From: Bdellovibrionales bacterium
GTDB lineage: Bacteria; Bdellovibrionota; Bdellovibrionia; Bdellovibrionales; UBA1609
NCBI GenBank assembly: GCA_027459485.1
Contig: DAIDIG010000007.1
Location: 17,070 to 81,069 of the forward strand
DNA length: 64,000 nt
Reading direction: 5' to 3'
Shown here: positions 51,999 through 59,734 of the stretch, one piece after another
How positions within the stretch are numbered: the first letter of the stretch is position 1
Layout: each line of letters starts with the position of its first letter
Program-made: the position numbers and the translations under genes
The notes under the pieces: generated by a model
Told to the model about the DNA's origin: nothing
Databases searched by the model: none
Seen by the model: only the letters and a program-made list of their open reading frames with translations

Positions 51999-53957
51999 AT
52001 GGCCCGTGCACTATTGAAACTCTCTATTTACCTTCTCTTGTTTCTCTCGTTTGCGTCGTACGCGCACGGGCAGACGCAATACACGGTACACCAAAGTCAA
52101 TATGTACAGTCGCAAAACTACGTCCCCGGCGAAATCATAGTTAAATTGAAAACGGATTCGTCGACTATGGGAAGCGCCCGCATGGCCGTGCGGGCACAAT
52201 CGTTTTTGTCGCGTGTACAAAGCCGAAATGGCTTTCATTTAAAGCGTTCATTTCGTGAGCTTCATATGTATCACTTTGCGGTGCCAACCGGCATGCGAGT
52301 TGAAGATGCTGTAGCGCAAATGCAAAATGACCCGGATGTTCAATATGCCGAGCCGAATTATATTTTTACAAAAGAAACAATCGATCTGCCGAGTGAGCAC
52401 TATAGCGCACAGGATGTACAATCGATGTCGGTACAGGCGCAGTCCAGCGGTAATACGGCGCAGAGTTCAACTTACCTGGCCACGAGCGCCCCTATAGAGG
52501 TGACAAGCACATGGGGCAATGTCACCCCGAACGCCACTGTCGTTGTGGCGGTTGTCGACACGGGTTTGGATCTCACCCATCCTGTGTTCACGGGTGCGAA
52601 TGCGATTTGGACAAACTCGGGCGAAATTCCCAACAACCAGATCGACGACGATAATAATGGCTACGTGGACGATGTAAATGGTTATAACTTTGTCGCCAAC
52701 AGTGGAGCTATGTACGACGACGACGGCCATGGCACGCACGTATCAGGCATAATTGTCGGCACGGGCGAAAATATTTATGACGGCACGTATTCAAATTCGC
52801 TCATCAAAATTATGCCGTTGAAGTTTCTCGATAGCACCGGGAGCGGCACAACCGCCAATGCCATTAGCGCGATCTATTACGCCGTCAATAATGGGGCGAG
52901 CGTTATAAATAATTCGTGGGGTGGCCCCAATTATTCGGCGGCGCTCGAAGAGGCGATTGCGTATGCATACAATGCAGGTGTCGTATTTGTCGCAGCTGCT
53001 GGTAATTACAGTGACGACAATGACACGACCCCCATGTACCCGGCGAATTATAATGTGCCAAATGTCATTTCAGTTGCGGCCAGTACCGATCAAGATCAGA
53101 TGGCCTACTTTTCAAATTTCGGCCAGCAGAGTGTTCCTTTAGCGGCCCCTGGCATGTCAATATTGAGTACCTATCCGGGCGGTGGCTTTGCCACTATGTC
53201 CGGGACGAGCATGGCGACGCCGTTTATTTCAGGGCTTGCGGCGTTAATCAAAGAGCAATCACCTAAGATGCTGTCCTACCAAATTAAACAAATCATCGAT
53301 CAGCAAGTTGATATGCCGGTCGATAGCAGCGGTAACTATCTGCTTGCTGACAAGGTCGCTACGCAAGGTCGTGTGAACTTTCTCAAGGCTATAGACGCCA
53401 CCAAGGCCGCGCTCGTGCAGTCAACGCAGCCAGCGTACAGTTTCAGCAGTCAAGATAGGCAGCTCGCATCGTCCCTTGCAGCCAGTGGTTGCGGTTTAAT
53501 TAAGCAGGTGATTCATGATGATAAAGGCGGGGGGCCGTCTAATGGTCTCGGCCCCGAAAGTTGGTCGATATTTTTTATCCTGGCGATGTTCGCAGCACCG
53601 ATCTTGATGTATCAATACCTGCGTCGTAAACCGGTTCAGCGTCGAGTGCACGAACGCTTCAAAATCGATACCGACGTACGAGTTAAAGTCGGCGACCGCG
53701 AATTGGTTGGATCGATCAGTTCAATTTCAATGGGTGGCGTTCAGCTGAATGTCGATGCGCTCATCGAACAGGGCGGGATCATCGCCATGTCGATACGTAG
53801 CCCGGATGGTCGTGAGTCCATTGCTGTTGAAGGTCGAATCGTTTGGAGTGAAGCGCAGAAATCATACGGTGTGCAATTTGCGGAAACTAACGAGGCAATT
53901 AAAGAAAAGATCGCGTCATGGACGGCTCGATTGCAACGAGCCGCCTTTAAAGCCTAG
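51999..53957 (+). CDS. Subtilisin-like protease joined by a membrane helix to a PilZ domain
   Basis: A 652-residue protein. Signal peptide (LLKLSIYLLLFLSFASYAHG), inhibitor-like propeptide (PGEIIVKLKTD), then an S8 peptidase domain with the full triad: D187 in VVDTGLDLTHP, H244 in DDGHGTHVSG and S404 in SGTSMATPF, plus the oxyanion Asn in VINNSWGG. Residues about 470-520 are a linker with SGCGL and a Gly-rich patch. A helix (WSIFFILAMFAAPILMYQYL) near 522-541 is followed by basic residues (RRKPVQRR), so the rest is cytoplasmic. It is a PilZ domain: RVHER (RxxxR) and SSISMGG (usual D/NxSxxG, with Ser at the first position). Neighbouring genes give no further hint. Confidence 0.88.
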   Translation: MARALLKLSIYLLLFLSFASYAHGQTQYTVHQSQYVQSQNYVPGEIIVKLKTDSSTMGSARMAVRAQSFLSRVQSRNGFHLKRSFRELHMYHFAVPTGMRVEDAVAQMQNDPDVQYAEPNYIFTKETIDLPSEHYSAQDVQSMSVQAQSSGNTAQSSTYLATSAPIEVTSTWGNVTPNATVVVAVVDTGLDLTHPVFTGANAIWTNSGEIPNNQIDDDNNGYVDDVNGYNFVANSGAMYDDDGHGTHVSGIIVGTGENIYDGTYSNSLIKIMPLKFLDSTGSGTTANAISAIYYAVNNGASVINNSWGGPNYSAALEEAIAYAYNAGVVFVAAAGNYSDDNDTTPMYPANYNVPNVISVAASTDQDQMAYFSNFGQQSVPLAAPGMSILSTYPGGGFATMSGTSMATPFISGLAALIKEQSPKMLSYQIKQIIDQQVDMPVDSSGNYLLADKVATQGRVNFLKAIDATKAALVQSTQPAYSFSSQDRQLASSLAASGCGLIKQVIHDDKGGGPSNGLGPESWSIFFILAMFAAPILMYQYLRRKPVQRRVHERFKIDTDVRVKVGDRELVGSISSISMGGVQLNVDALIEQGGIIAMSIRSPDGRESIAVEGRIVWSEAQKSYGVQFAETNEAIKEKIASWTARLQRAAFKA

Positions 53958-53961
53958 GCTA

Positions 53962-54486
53962 TTAAAATATGAAACGGAATTTGGCAGTGAGGTCTTCATT
54001 GGTGAGTCCACCGGCCGTGCTGTTAAACCATCCGTAAACGGCCATCTCCTCAGCTCCAACCGACATGTTCGGGTTTAATTCATACAATAAGCCGACCGCA
54101 AATGATGGGCCAAGCATTGTATAGGTCGAGGAGTTCACGACGTACTTTTCCGAGATGAGTCCGAACCCAGGTGAAACATAAAAATCCCAGTTCGCGCGTG
54201 AAAAATGCGGCCGTACAAATACGCCAAATGTGGTGACACCGTTTTGTAGAGCGTCGTTGCTTGTACTATCAGGGATGACCCGAAGATAACCGCCCACGCT
54301 GTATGTTCGGTCGTACCCGTATTCGTAATCAAAGCCGAGGTCGGCGCCGCCTTTTGAAAAGCCGAGATCCGCGTTGATGGCGTTATGTCCCTCGGGGACT
54401 CCCCCTGCACGCGCGAAATTGGGGCAAACAACCAATCCAAGTGCGATTAAACCCACACAGGCTTTGGCCAACGTTGCAGAATTCAT
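53962..54486 (-). CDS. Small outer-membrane beta-barrel protein
   Basis: A 174-residue protein with a signal peptide (MNSATLAKACVGLIALGLVVCPNFARA). The mature part alternates in beta-strand fashion (DLGFDYEYGYDRTYSVGGYLRVIP, VRPHFSRANWDFYVSPGFGLISEKY) and ends in an aromatic strand (LTAKFRFIF), which fits an 8-stranded barrel. No function assigned. It follows the HiPIP gene on the same strand and has a strong GGAGGAGA site. Confidence 0.75.
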   Translation of the reverse strand: MNSATLAKACVGLIALGLVVCPNFARAGGVPEGHNAINADLGFSKGGADLGFDYEYGYDRTYSVGGYLRVIPDSTSNDALQNGVTTFGVFVRPHFSRANWDFYVSPGFGLISEKYVVNSSTYTMLGPSFAVGLLYELNPNMSVGAEEMAVYGWFNSTAGGLTNEDLTAKFRFIF

Positions 54487-54549
54487 GATGTCTCCTCCGC
54501 GCGTGGGCGAACTGTTGCTACGCGCTCATGTTGATCTTACAAGTGTATT

Positions 54550-54918
54550 TTACGAGCCTGTAGGAGTCCAGGAGTTGCAAGAGCCGCGAGGGTTTACAGC
54601 GCAACCGGGTATTAGCTGGCATGAGTTGTCATGCTTGCCCATGTTTTGCCCAAAAAACATGCAATTCGAACACTTTTGATCGAGCGGCTTCCATGTCTTT
54701 GTCGGTTCTTTACGGAGGCTTTTCTGAATCTTTTTATTTTTAAGCGCCAAAGCAAGATTATCAACGTATCCTAGGCCGCCCGCCGTACCTTTACATTCCG
54801 GGTCTTTCAACACCGGCTTTAAAGCGGCAAAAGCGTTTGTCTTACCGAACAGCTGAACAATTGCGCCTGCACCGGCAAATAAGAATGCTTTCTTGAAGAA
54901 ATCGCGTCGGCTGACCAT
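54550..54918 (-). CDS. High-potential iron-sulphur protein (HiPIP) with Tat signal
   Basis: A 122-residue periplasmic electron carrier. The N terminus MVSRRDFFKKAFLFAGAGAIV is a twin-arginine signal, as expected for a protein that folds around a [4Fe-4S] cluster before export. The four cysteine ligands are visible in KCSNCMFF, NSCQLIPGCAVN and GSCNSW, giving the HiPIP spacing with the ending aromatic SW. HiPIPs shuttle electrons in photosynthetic or respiratory chains. A possible redox partner is not in the neighbourhood. It has its own strong Shine-Dalgarno (TAGGAGG). Confidence 0.88.
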   Translation of the reverse strand: MVSRRDFFKKAFLFAGAGAIVQLFGKTNAFAALKPVLKDPECKGTAGGLGYVDNLALALKNKKIQKSLRKEPTKTWKPLDQKCSNCMFFGQNMGKHDNSCQLIPGCAVNPRGSCNSWTPTGS

Positions 54919-54968
54919 GTTGACCTCCTATAAAGGGTAGATGAAAACTAATTGCGAATCGCAGAATA

Positions 54969-54988
54969 GCCGAGCTGTCTCGCTCGGC
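54969..54988. repeat. Perfect inverted repeat between divergent genes
   Basis: GCCGAGC and GCTCGGC surround a 6-base spacer. It lies between the HiPIP gene and the divergent membrane-protein gene. No T-run; operator or cruciform possible. Confidence 0.4.
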
Positions 54989-55079
54989 CAAGAAAATAAT
55001 TTATGATTTTCTGTTGGGCCGTTGTGGCACGGGGATTGAACATTTAGTCGCATGAGATGCAATTTCCTCGAGGCGGCAT

Positions 55080-56330
55080 ATGGTTACGAGATCTTTAAAA
55101 TATAACTTTTCTCAAAGTGATGACAAATCACGGCGGGCACTTCTGACCCGCGTACTTGTGACGATTTTTTTCACTGTTCAATTGTTGCCCGTTTCGACGG
55201 CATTCGCCGGCGGTGCGTTTGTTCAGGGCGCGTCTTCAATGCCGACGCCGTTACCCGTCATTGAGGGTGCCCTCGCGCAACTGAATGAGCCCACCCGTAT
55301 CGACGCCACATTTGAAACGAAGAACGGCGAACCGGGTGAGATCACGGTTGAAGCGGGTAGTGCTTTTAATCCTGTGGTCGGGGACGCAGCTGAAGTTATT
55401 TCGCCAGCCGATCATGCCCAAGCGCCCGATCTCGTTATTGTGCAATCCGATCTCAGCCCGGCTGCCACTCAGGCGTTTCTTGATGAGCATCCGGCTCTCG
55501 AACAGGCGATGCTCAACAATGCCGACCACACCGTGCTTGTGCACAGCCAACTTCAATGGTTGCCAAAGCAGCAATTGAAAGAGGGCGTGGTTTACACAGT
55601 CATGCGAACCGGGATTTCAACTTGTGTCTATCTTCATCTGCTCAATCATGTGGCTCCGGCGTCAGATGAAGAAGCCATAGCGACAACATTCGCCCTAACT
55701 TTTTTGTTTAACACGACAAATCTCTATTATGTGACCACCCATTTTGGGCAGAAACTTTGGTCAGCGCTCGGCTTCAAGCGTTTTTTGGAGTCAATAGGAT
55801 TAACCCGAATCACGCGATCAGAAAAACACTATTACGAAGCCAGCTGTTTTTTGACTTGGTTGACGTACGGAATTTTATCAACGGATTTGTACAAGGGGTT
55901 CGGTGTTACGTCGCAAGTATTGAAGCCGGCCATACGCAATTTCCTCTCCTCGTTTCCGTGGAGCCGGACGTATTATCGCTGGGTGCATTTCGAAAATCCG
56001 CCAATGAATCAAGTGAAATGGGCTCAACGCGCGGTATGGTTGAGAGCGATCGTCATGGCGTTTCTCGGACCGATGATTATGGTTGGGCATAATAGTGGAG
56101 CCTTCAAAGATTTTGTCGATGGGCTGACGTTCACCGGAATCACCGCTTACTTTGTGACCTATCAGCCGATCCGCGTGCAAATCGGTCGAGGATATAGAGG
56201 TTTTGTGAACCAGATGCGGACTCGATGGCAAAAAGTTGTGCAAGGGGCACGGCGAGCTCTTACAAGCCGTCGCGCCAAAGAATGCTGGGAGTTTCTTGTA
56301 GTCGGCGCCACGAAAAAGGCGCGCCTATAA
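55080..56330 (+). CDS. Multi-pass membrane protein of unknown function
   Basis: A 416-residue protein. An N-terminal signal or anchor (LLTRVLVTIFFTVQLLPVSTAFA) precedes about 130 extracytoplasmic residues rich in Ala/Glu (LVIVQSDLSPAATQAFLDEHPALEQ). Four hydrophobic segments follow (MRTGISTCVYLHLLNHV; TTFALTFLFNTTNLYYV; SCFLTWLTYGILSTDLY; AIVMAFLGPMIMVGH), and the C terminus is strongly basic (RTRWQKVVQGARRALTSRRAKE). It has some architectural likeness to the exported protein at 1204-2295 but no clear shared motif. GAGGCGG precedes the ATG. Confidence 0.7.
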   Translation: MVTRSLKYNFSQSDDKSRRALLTRVLVTIFFTVQLLPVSTAFAGGAFVQGASSMPTPLPVIEGALAQLNEPTRIDATFETKNGEPGEITVEAGSAFNPVVGDAAEVISPADHAQAPDLVIVQSDLSPAATQAFLDEHPALEQAMLNNADHTVLVHSQLQWLPKQQLKEGVVYTVMRTGISTCVYLHLLNHVAPASDEEAIATTFALTFLFNTTNLYYVTTHFGQKLWSALGFKRFLESIGLTRITRSEKHYYEASCFLTWLTYGILSTDLYKGFGVTSQVLKPAIRNFLSSFPWSRTYYRWVHFENPPMNQVKWAQRAVWLRAIVMAFLGPMIMVGHNSGAFKDFVDGLTFTGITAYFVTYQPIRVQIGRGYRGFVNQMRTRWQKVVQGARRALTSRRAKECWEFLVVGATKKARL

Positions 56331-56354
56331 TGTTGAAAGTCAGTCCAAACAAGT

Positions 56355-56441
56355 TGGTGGCTCCGGAGAGACTTGAACTCTCACGCCCTTGCGGGCACTG
56401 GATTTTGAGTCCAGCGCGTCTACCAATTCCACCACAGAGCC
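56355..56441 (-). tRNA. tRNA-Leu (anticodon CAA)
   Basis: An 87-base class II tRNA on the minus strand. The acceptor arms GGCTCTG and CGGAGCC pair, followed by discriminator A and an encoded CCA. The anticodon stem CTGGA/TCCAG encloses loop CTCAAAA, giving anticodon CAA (plus-strand bases 56405-56407). A long variable arm (TGCCCGCAAGGGCGT) and GTTCAAGTC in the T arm fit leucine tRNA. It reads TTG codons. Confidence 0.96.
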
Positions 56442-56452
56442 GAAGTAGGAAG

Positions 56453-56480
56453 AGTATGCTTGTAACAGCTAACCCCTCAA
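56453..56480 (-). promoter_or_regulatory. Possible sigma-70 promoter of tRNA-Leu
   Basis: On the minus strand, TTGAGG and CATACT are separated by 16 bases, and the tRNA begins 11 bases after the -10. This is a fair match to TTGACA/TATAAT at the right distance. Confidence 0.35.
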
Positions 56481-56609
56481 GAACCAAGGAAAAATCAGTG
56501 CCTAGGCCACCGGTCCCCAATGTTGAGGGCATGTATATTTTTCATATTACGCACGGCGCAACATTCTGTTATGATGCCATGCGACGAAAGCTTTTTTAAG
56601 GAGATTAAG

Positions 56610-58016
56610 ATGAAATTGCAAGGTCGTTTAATTGTCATATTGGCAGTTGCAACATTGTATTCGGCAATGGGCTACACGGCTCCTACAGATGCGGTGCCTG
56701 GCGCCAACTCTGTGACGGCGAACGGGGTAACGGTCACGACCTTGACGGGTCCCGCTGCAACGGAGGCCACTCAAGCCGCGCAAGCTGGCGGCGCAAAAAT
56801 TGCGGTTGCAGCGAGCACGCCTGCTGTGACTCACACCGTTGCAACGACAACGTCTTCGGCTCCAACAGTCGTGTCAGCGGCACCAGCGATTCCCGACCCG
56901 GCATCTCAGACAACGCCAACCTCTACGCCCCAGCCAACGGCACCCACAGTCACCTCGGCGCCAGCAGTCGCGTCAGTTTCGGCAACGGCAGCGCCTGTTG
57001 CGCCGGCGGCAGCGACAACAGTCACAGCAACCGCAATCGCAGCGCCTCCCGCTTCGGCGCCGGCACCCGTGATGCAAGAGCAACCCACAACTGTAATAGA
57101 AGCGGCGCCTCTGACGACTTCGAGTGCTGACGATTTGCGCAAAGTTGAGGAGCAAACTGAAGTTCAAACAGAACAAAAGATTGCCGAAAAATTAGAGCAA
57201 GAACGGATCGCCGCTGAAAAAGAGCGCCAACAACAGATCTTAAACTCGATGAGCTCGTTGACACCGGCTGCTTCTACGCAGGCCGCTACGGCTCAGCCTG
57301 CAACGGCTCCGCAGCCACCCTCGGTAATCGTGGTATCACCGGCGCAAAATCAGCAATCAGCTCCTTCAAAAGATCAAATTCAAGAAATGGTGAAAGAAGA
57401 TATTTCAAATATTAACAAGCCGAATGAAGAAACGGGTCATTATTTCATGAGCGGTTCCGTCGGCCAAATCAACTATCACTCATCTGACATTTCGTCATTT
57501 GGCGCGGCTTCGTTGAGCGTCGGTAAAGAATTTCCGTCAAACTGGGATGTGTCGGGTGATTTCGGCTATTCAAACAATAACGTGAATCAAAGCTATTTCT
57601 TGTTTCAGAATATGCAGCAATATTCTTTGGGTTTGACTGCTCGGTATGTATTTTTCAACGGTATGATTCGGCCGAGCCTCGGCGGTGCCGTCGATTACGT
57701 ACGCCGGCAATACTCGGGCCTTCAAGACGCCACAGGGACGTATTATTCGGCGGGTGGCAGTCCGCTCGACCAACAAACGACGGACGCTGTTGATGCTGGC
57801 GTTGTGGCCGATATCGATCTTGCCGTATCGAAGAATTTTCTCATCGGTCTTGAATACCGTTACATGATGAATGTCGGTTATCAGTACGAAGGGCAAAACT
57901 GGATGAACACACAAGCGTACCGAAACTACTTATCGTCCAACGGGTTCGGCGCGCCAACTCCACTCGAGCAGCAGGGTTACGATTTGACATCTCTCGTGAT
58001 CCGTTATTTGTTCTAG
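56610..58016 (+). CDS. Outer-membrane barrel protein with long Ala/Pro/Thr-rich segment
   Basis: A 468-residue protein. Signal peptide MKLQGRLIVILAVATLYSAMGYT; the ATG at 56610 is placed by AAGGAG. Residues about 40-180 are almost only Ala, Pro, Thr, Ser and Val. A charged helical stretch (KVEEQTEVQTEQKIAEKLEQERIAAEKERQQQ) follows. The last 200 residues are beta-rich (HYFMSGSVGQINYHSSDISSFGAASLSVGKEFP..., YRYMMNVGYQYE) and end in LVIRYLF, so an 8-strand barrel is likely. It sits 3 bases before a SurA-like chaperone gene, which may serve it. Confidence 0.78.
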   Translation: MKLQGRLIVILAVATLYSAMGYTAPTDAVPGANSVTANGVTVTTLTGPAATEATQAAQAGGAKIAVAASTPAVTHTVATTTSSAPTVVSAAPAIPDPASQTTPTSTPQPTAPTVTSAPAVASVSATAAPVAPAAATTVTATAIAAPPASAPAPVMQEQPTTVIEAAPLTTSSADDLRKVEEQTEVQTEQKIAEKLEQERIAAEKERQQQILNSMSSLTPAASTQAATAQPATAPQPPSVIVVSPAQNQQSAPSKDQIQEMVKEDISNINKPNEETGHYFMSGSVGQINYHSSDISSFGAASLSVGKEFPSNWDVSGDFGYSNNNVNQSYFLFQNMQQYSLGLTARYVFFNGMIRPSLGGAVDYVRRQYSGLQDATGTYYSAGGSPLDQQTTDAVDAGVVADIDLAVSKNFLIGLEYRYMMNVGYQYEGQNWMNTQAYRNYLSSNGFGAPTPLEQQGYDLTSLVIRYLF

Positions 58017-58019
58017 TTC

Positions 58020-58697
58020 ATGACCTGGCCTAAAACTCGAAGAGCAACCTCTGTGGTTGCTCTTGGCTTTTTGACGAGCGTGTTGCTCGTTTCTTTTTCG
58101 TCCCGGCTTTTTGCGAAAGAGCTTATTTCGACGAGCGCCGGGCGTGTCGGCGATACGGTGATCACCACCCGCGAAGTAATGCTCAATCATCTCATTGAAG
58201 GGGCGCTTTACCCTAAAGAAGGTCACACTCAGCTCGATCCGAATCAGATTAAAAGCCGCGAGTTTATTCATGAAACGACTTCAGATCTGCTCGAAACGGC
58301 AATTGCTAAAGAGGCCGCCGCTTTTGGGGTCGTGCCGGTTTCGAACGAACGTTTGAACTCCAGCGAAAAGCGGGTCAGGCGTTTGCTTCGGCGCAATGCC
58401 CAGTGGCGCGAATTAAAGCCAAGCTCGGAAGAAATAAAAAACATAGTTGAGACGAAATTGCGCGCGAAAGATTTCATAAAGTTCAAAGTCGATTCGGCGA
58501 CCGTGCCGATCACCGATCAAGAAGCTCTTGATTATTTTAATGCAAATCGCCTGAAATTTGAAAATCTGCCGTTTTCAAAGTTTAAAGACACAATAAAAGC
58601 GTATCTCACTAAACAGCGCGTCGATTCGCGACTCAAAAATTGGTTCGATTTTCTGCAATCGAAATACCGCATCCGAAACCTTTTGGCGCAACCGTGA
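58020..58697 (+). CDS. Exported SurA-N-like chaperone without a parvulin domain
   Basis: A 225-residue secreted protein with a signal peptide (SVVALGFLTSVLLVSFSSRLFA). The mature part resembles the N-terminal chaperone domain of SurA (GRVGDTVITTREVMLNHLIEGALY, then LLETAIAKEAAAFGVVPVSNERLNSSEKRVRRLL) and a C-terminal helix (FSKFKDTIKAYLTKQRVDSRLKNWFDFLQSKYRI). The isomerase domain is missing. Chaperoning of outer-membrane proteins is inferred. It starts 3 bases after the barrel protein gene and overlaps the GNAT gene by 4 bases. Confidence 0.72.
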   Translation: MTWPKTRRATSVVALGFLTSVLLVSFSSRLFAKELISTSAGRVGDTVITTREVMLNHLIEGALYPKEGHTQLDPNQIKSREFIHETTSDLLETAIAKEAAAFGVVPVSNERLNSSEKRVRRLLRRNAQWRELKPSSEEIKNIVETKLRAKDFIKFKVDSATVPITDQEALDYFNANRLKFENLPFSKFKDTIKAYLTKQRVDSRLKNWFDFLQSKYRIRNLLAQP

Positions 58698-59152
58698 CGG
58701 ATATCTCTTTTGTCGGGCTAAGCGAACATCACGTTGATTCTTGCTGGCAACTTTATCGGGACCTTGCGAATCACTACGAGCACCCCATTGGCGGCAACTG
58801 GACGCGTGAGAAAATCGCCGAAGAAATTCGGGAGCATTTTGGGCTCGCGGCCTGCCAGAGCGACGGTGAAGTTGAAGCGTTTTGCTTATATCGTCAATAC
58901 CCCGAACGTAAAGAAATTATGCTCGTTGCCACGCGACCTCGTTATCACCGCACAGGAGCTATGCGATCGTTGATTAGGTCTCTTCTTGAAAACATTTCGG
59001 CCGACGAGTCAGTTTGGCTAGAAGTGCACGCGGGCAATTTACCGGCGATTGGGCTTTACGAATCACTAGGTTTTGAGCTGAGCGGCGAACGGCCGGGCTA
59101 TTATTCGGATGGCGGCAAAGCGCTCGTGTATCAATTTAAACGCTTGCGCTAA
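58694..59152 (+). CDS. GNAT family N-acetyltransferase (RimI-like)
   Basis: A 152-residue acetyltransferase. The acetyl-CoA loop region is RPRYHRTGAMRSLIRSLL (normally RGxGxG/A), followed by VWLEVHAGNLPAIGLYESLGFELSGERPGYY, the typical C-terminal GNAT beta-strands of RimI-type enzymes. The substrate is uncertain. The GTG start overlaps the previous stop (GTGA), which I prefer to an upstream in-frame TTG inside the chaperone gene. Confidence 0.8.
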   Translation: MTDISFVGLSEHHVDSCWQLYRDLANHYEHPIGGNWTREKIAEEIREHFGLAACQSDGEVEAFCLYRQYPERKEIMLVATRPRYHRTGAMRSLIRSLLENISADESVWLEVHAGNLPAIGLYESLGFELSGERPGYYSDGGKALVYQFKRLR

Positions 59153-59180
59153 GCTTTTGTTTTTGTTAAATTTCGACGCG

Positions 59181-59210
59181 ATGAGGGCCTGACCGGCCCT
59201 CATTTTTTTT
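59181..59210 (+). terminator. Strong Rho-independent terminator before the rimP operon
   Basis: ATGAGGGCC and GGCCCTCAT are a perfect 9-base stem with a 5-base loop, followed by seven Ts. It lies between the GNAT gene and rimP. It can end the upstream operon; because it is only 26 bases from rimP it may also act on rimP-nusA transcription. Confidence 0.9.
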
Positions 59211-59236
59211 GATCTCAACGTATTTTTAAGGTTGGT

Positions 59237-59725
59237 ATGCTCGGCGCCGAAACGGTCGAAAAAATTAAAACGCTGGCTCAGCAGGCCTGCGCCCGTGAAG
59301 GCTGCGAGCTTTATGACGTGGAAATCGGTGGAACAGCCAAGCACAGAATCCTTCGTGTGTTCGTCGACGGTGACAAGGTGCCCGTAACTATTGAGCAATG
59401 CGCCAATGTCTCGCAGGCTCTTGGGTTACTTTTAGATGTCGAAGATGTCGTGCCGGGCGGCCCTTACGAGCTTGAAGTTTCAAGCCCTGGGCTAGAGCGC
59501 CACTTGCGTGAGCCCCGTCATTATGAGAAATCGATCGGGCAAACGATTCGTGTCGTGCTCGAAGCGCCCTTAGCCGGCGCTGAAAAGTTAGGGGTTTCAT
59601 TAGAAGGAATTTTAAAAGGCGCGACCGAAGGTGCGATTCGATTGCAGGGTCGCGATAATGAATGGGAGATCCCGTACAAACAAATCAAGAGGGCGCGGAC
59701 GGTTTACGAGTTTAACCAAAGATAG
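59237..59725 (+). CDS. rimP: Ribosome maturation factor RimP
   Basis: A 162-residue protein needed for 30S subunit maturation. The conserved LYDVEIGG-type N-terminal region, RILRVFVDGD, DVVPGGPYELEVSSPGLERHL and the C-terminal SH3-like part (IPYKQIKRARTVYEF) are in place. The ATG follows AAGG. It is the first gene of the rimP-nusA-infB-rbfA operon, the order conserved in most bacteria. Confidence 0.94.
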   Translation: MLGAETVEKIKTLAQQACAREGCELYDVEIGGTAKHRILRVFVDGDKVPVTIEQCANVSQALGLLLDVEDVVPGGPYELEVSSPGLERHLREPRHYEKSIGQTIRVVLEAPLAGAEKLGVSLEGILKGATEGAIRLQGRDNEWEIPYKQIKRARTVYEFNQR

Positions 59726-59734
59726 AGGTCAGAT

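Noticed and set aside
56700..57130. Tandem-repeat DNA in the Ala/Pro/Thr-rich part of the barrel gene
   Set aside because: It is compositional bias of codons (GCN, CCN, ACN), without a fixed repeat unit; open frames on the other strand there are by-products.
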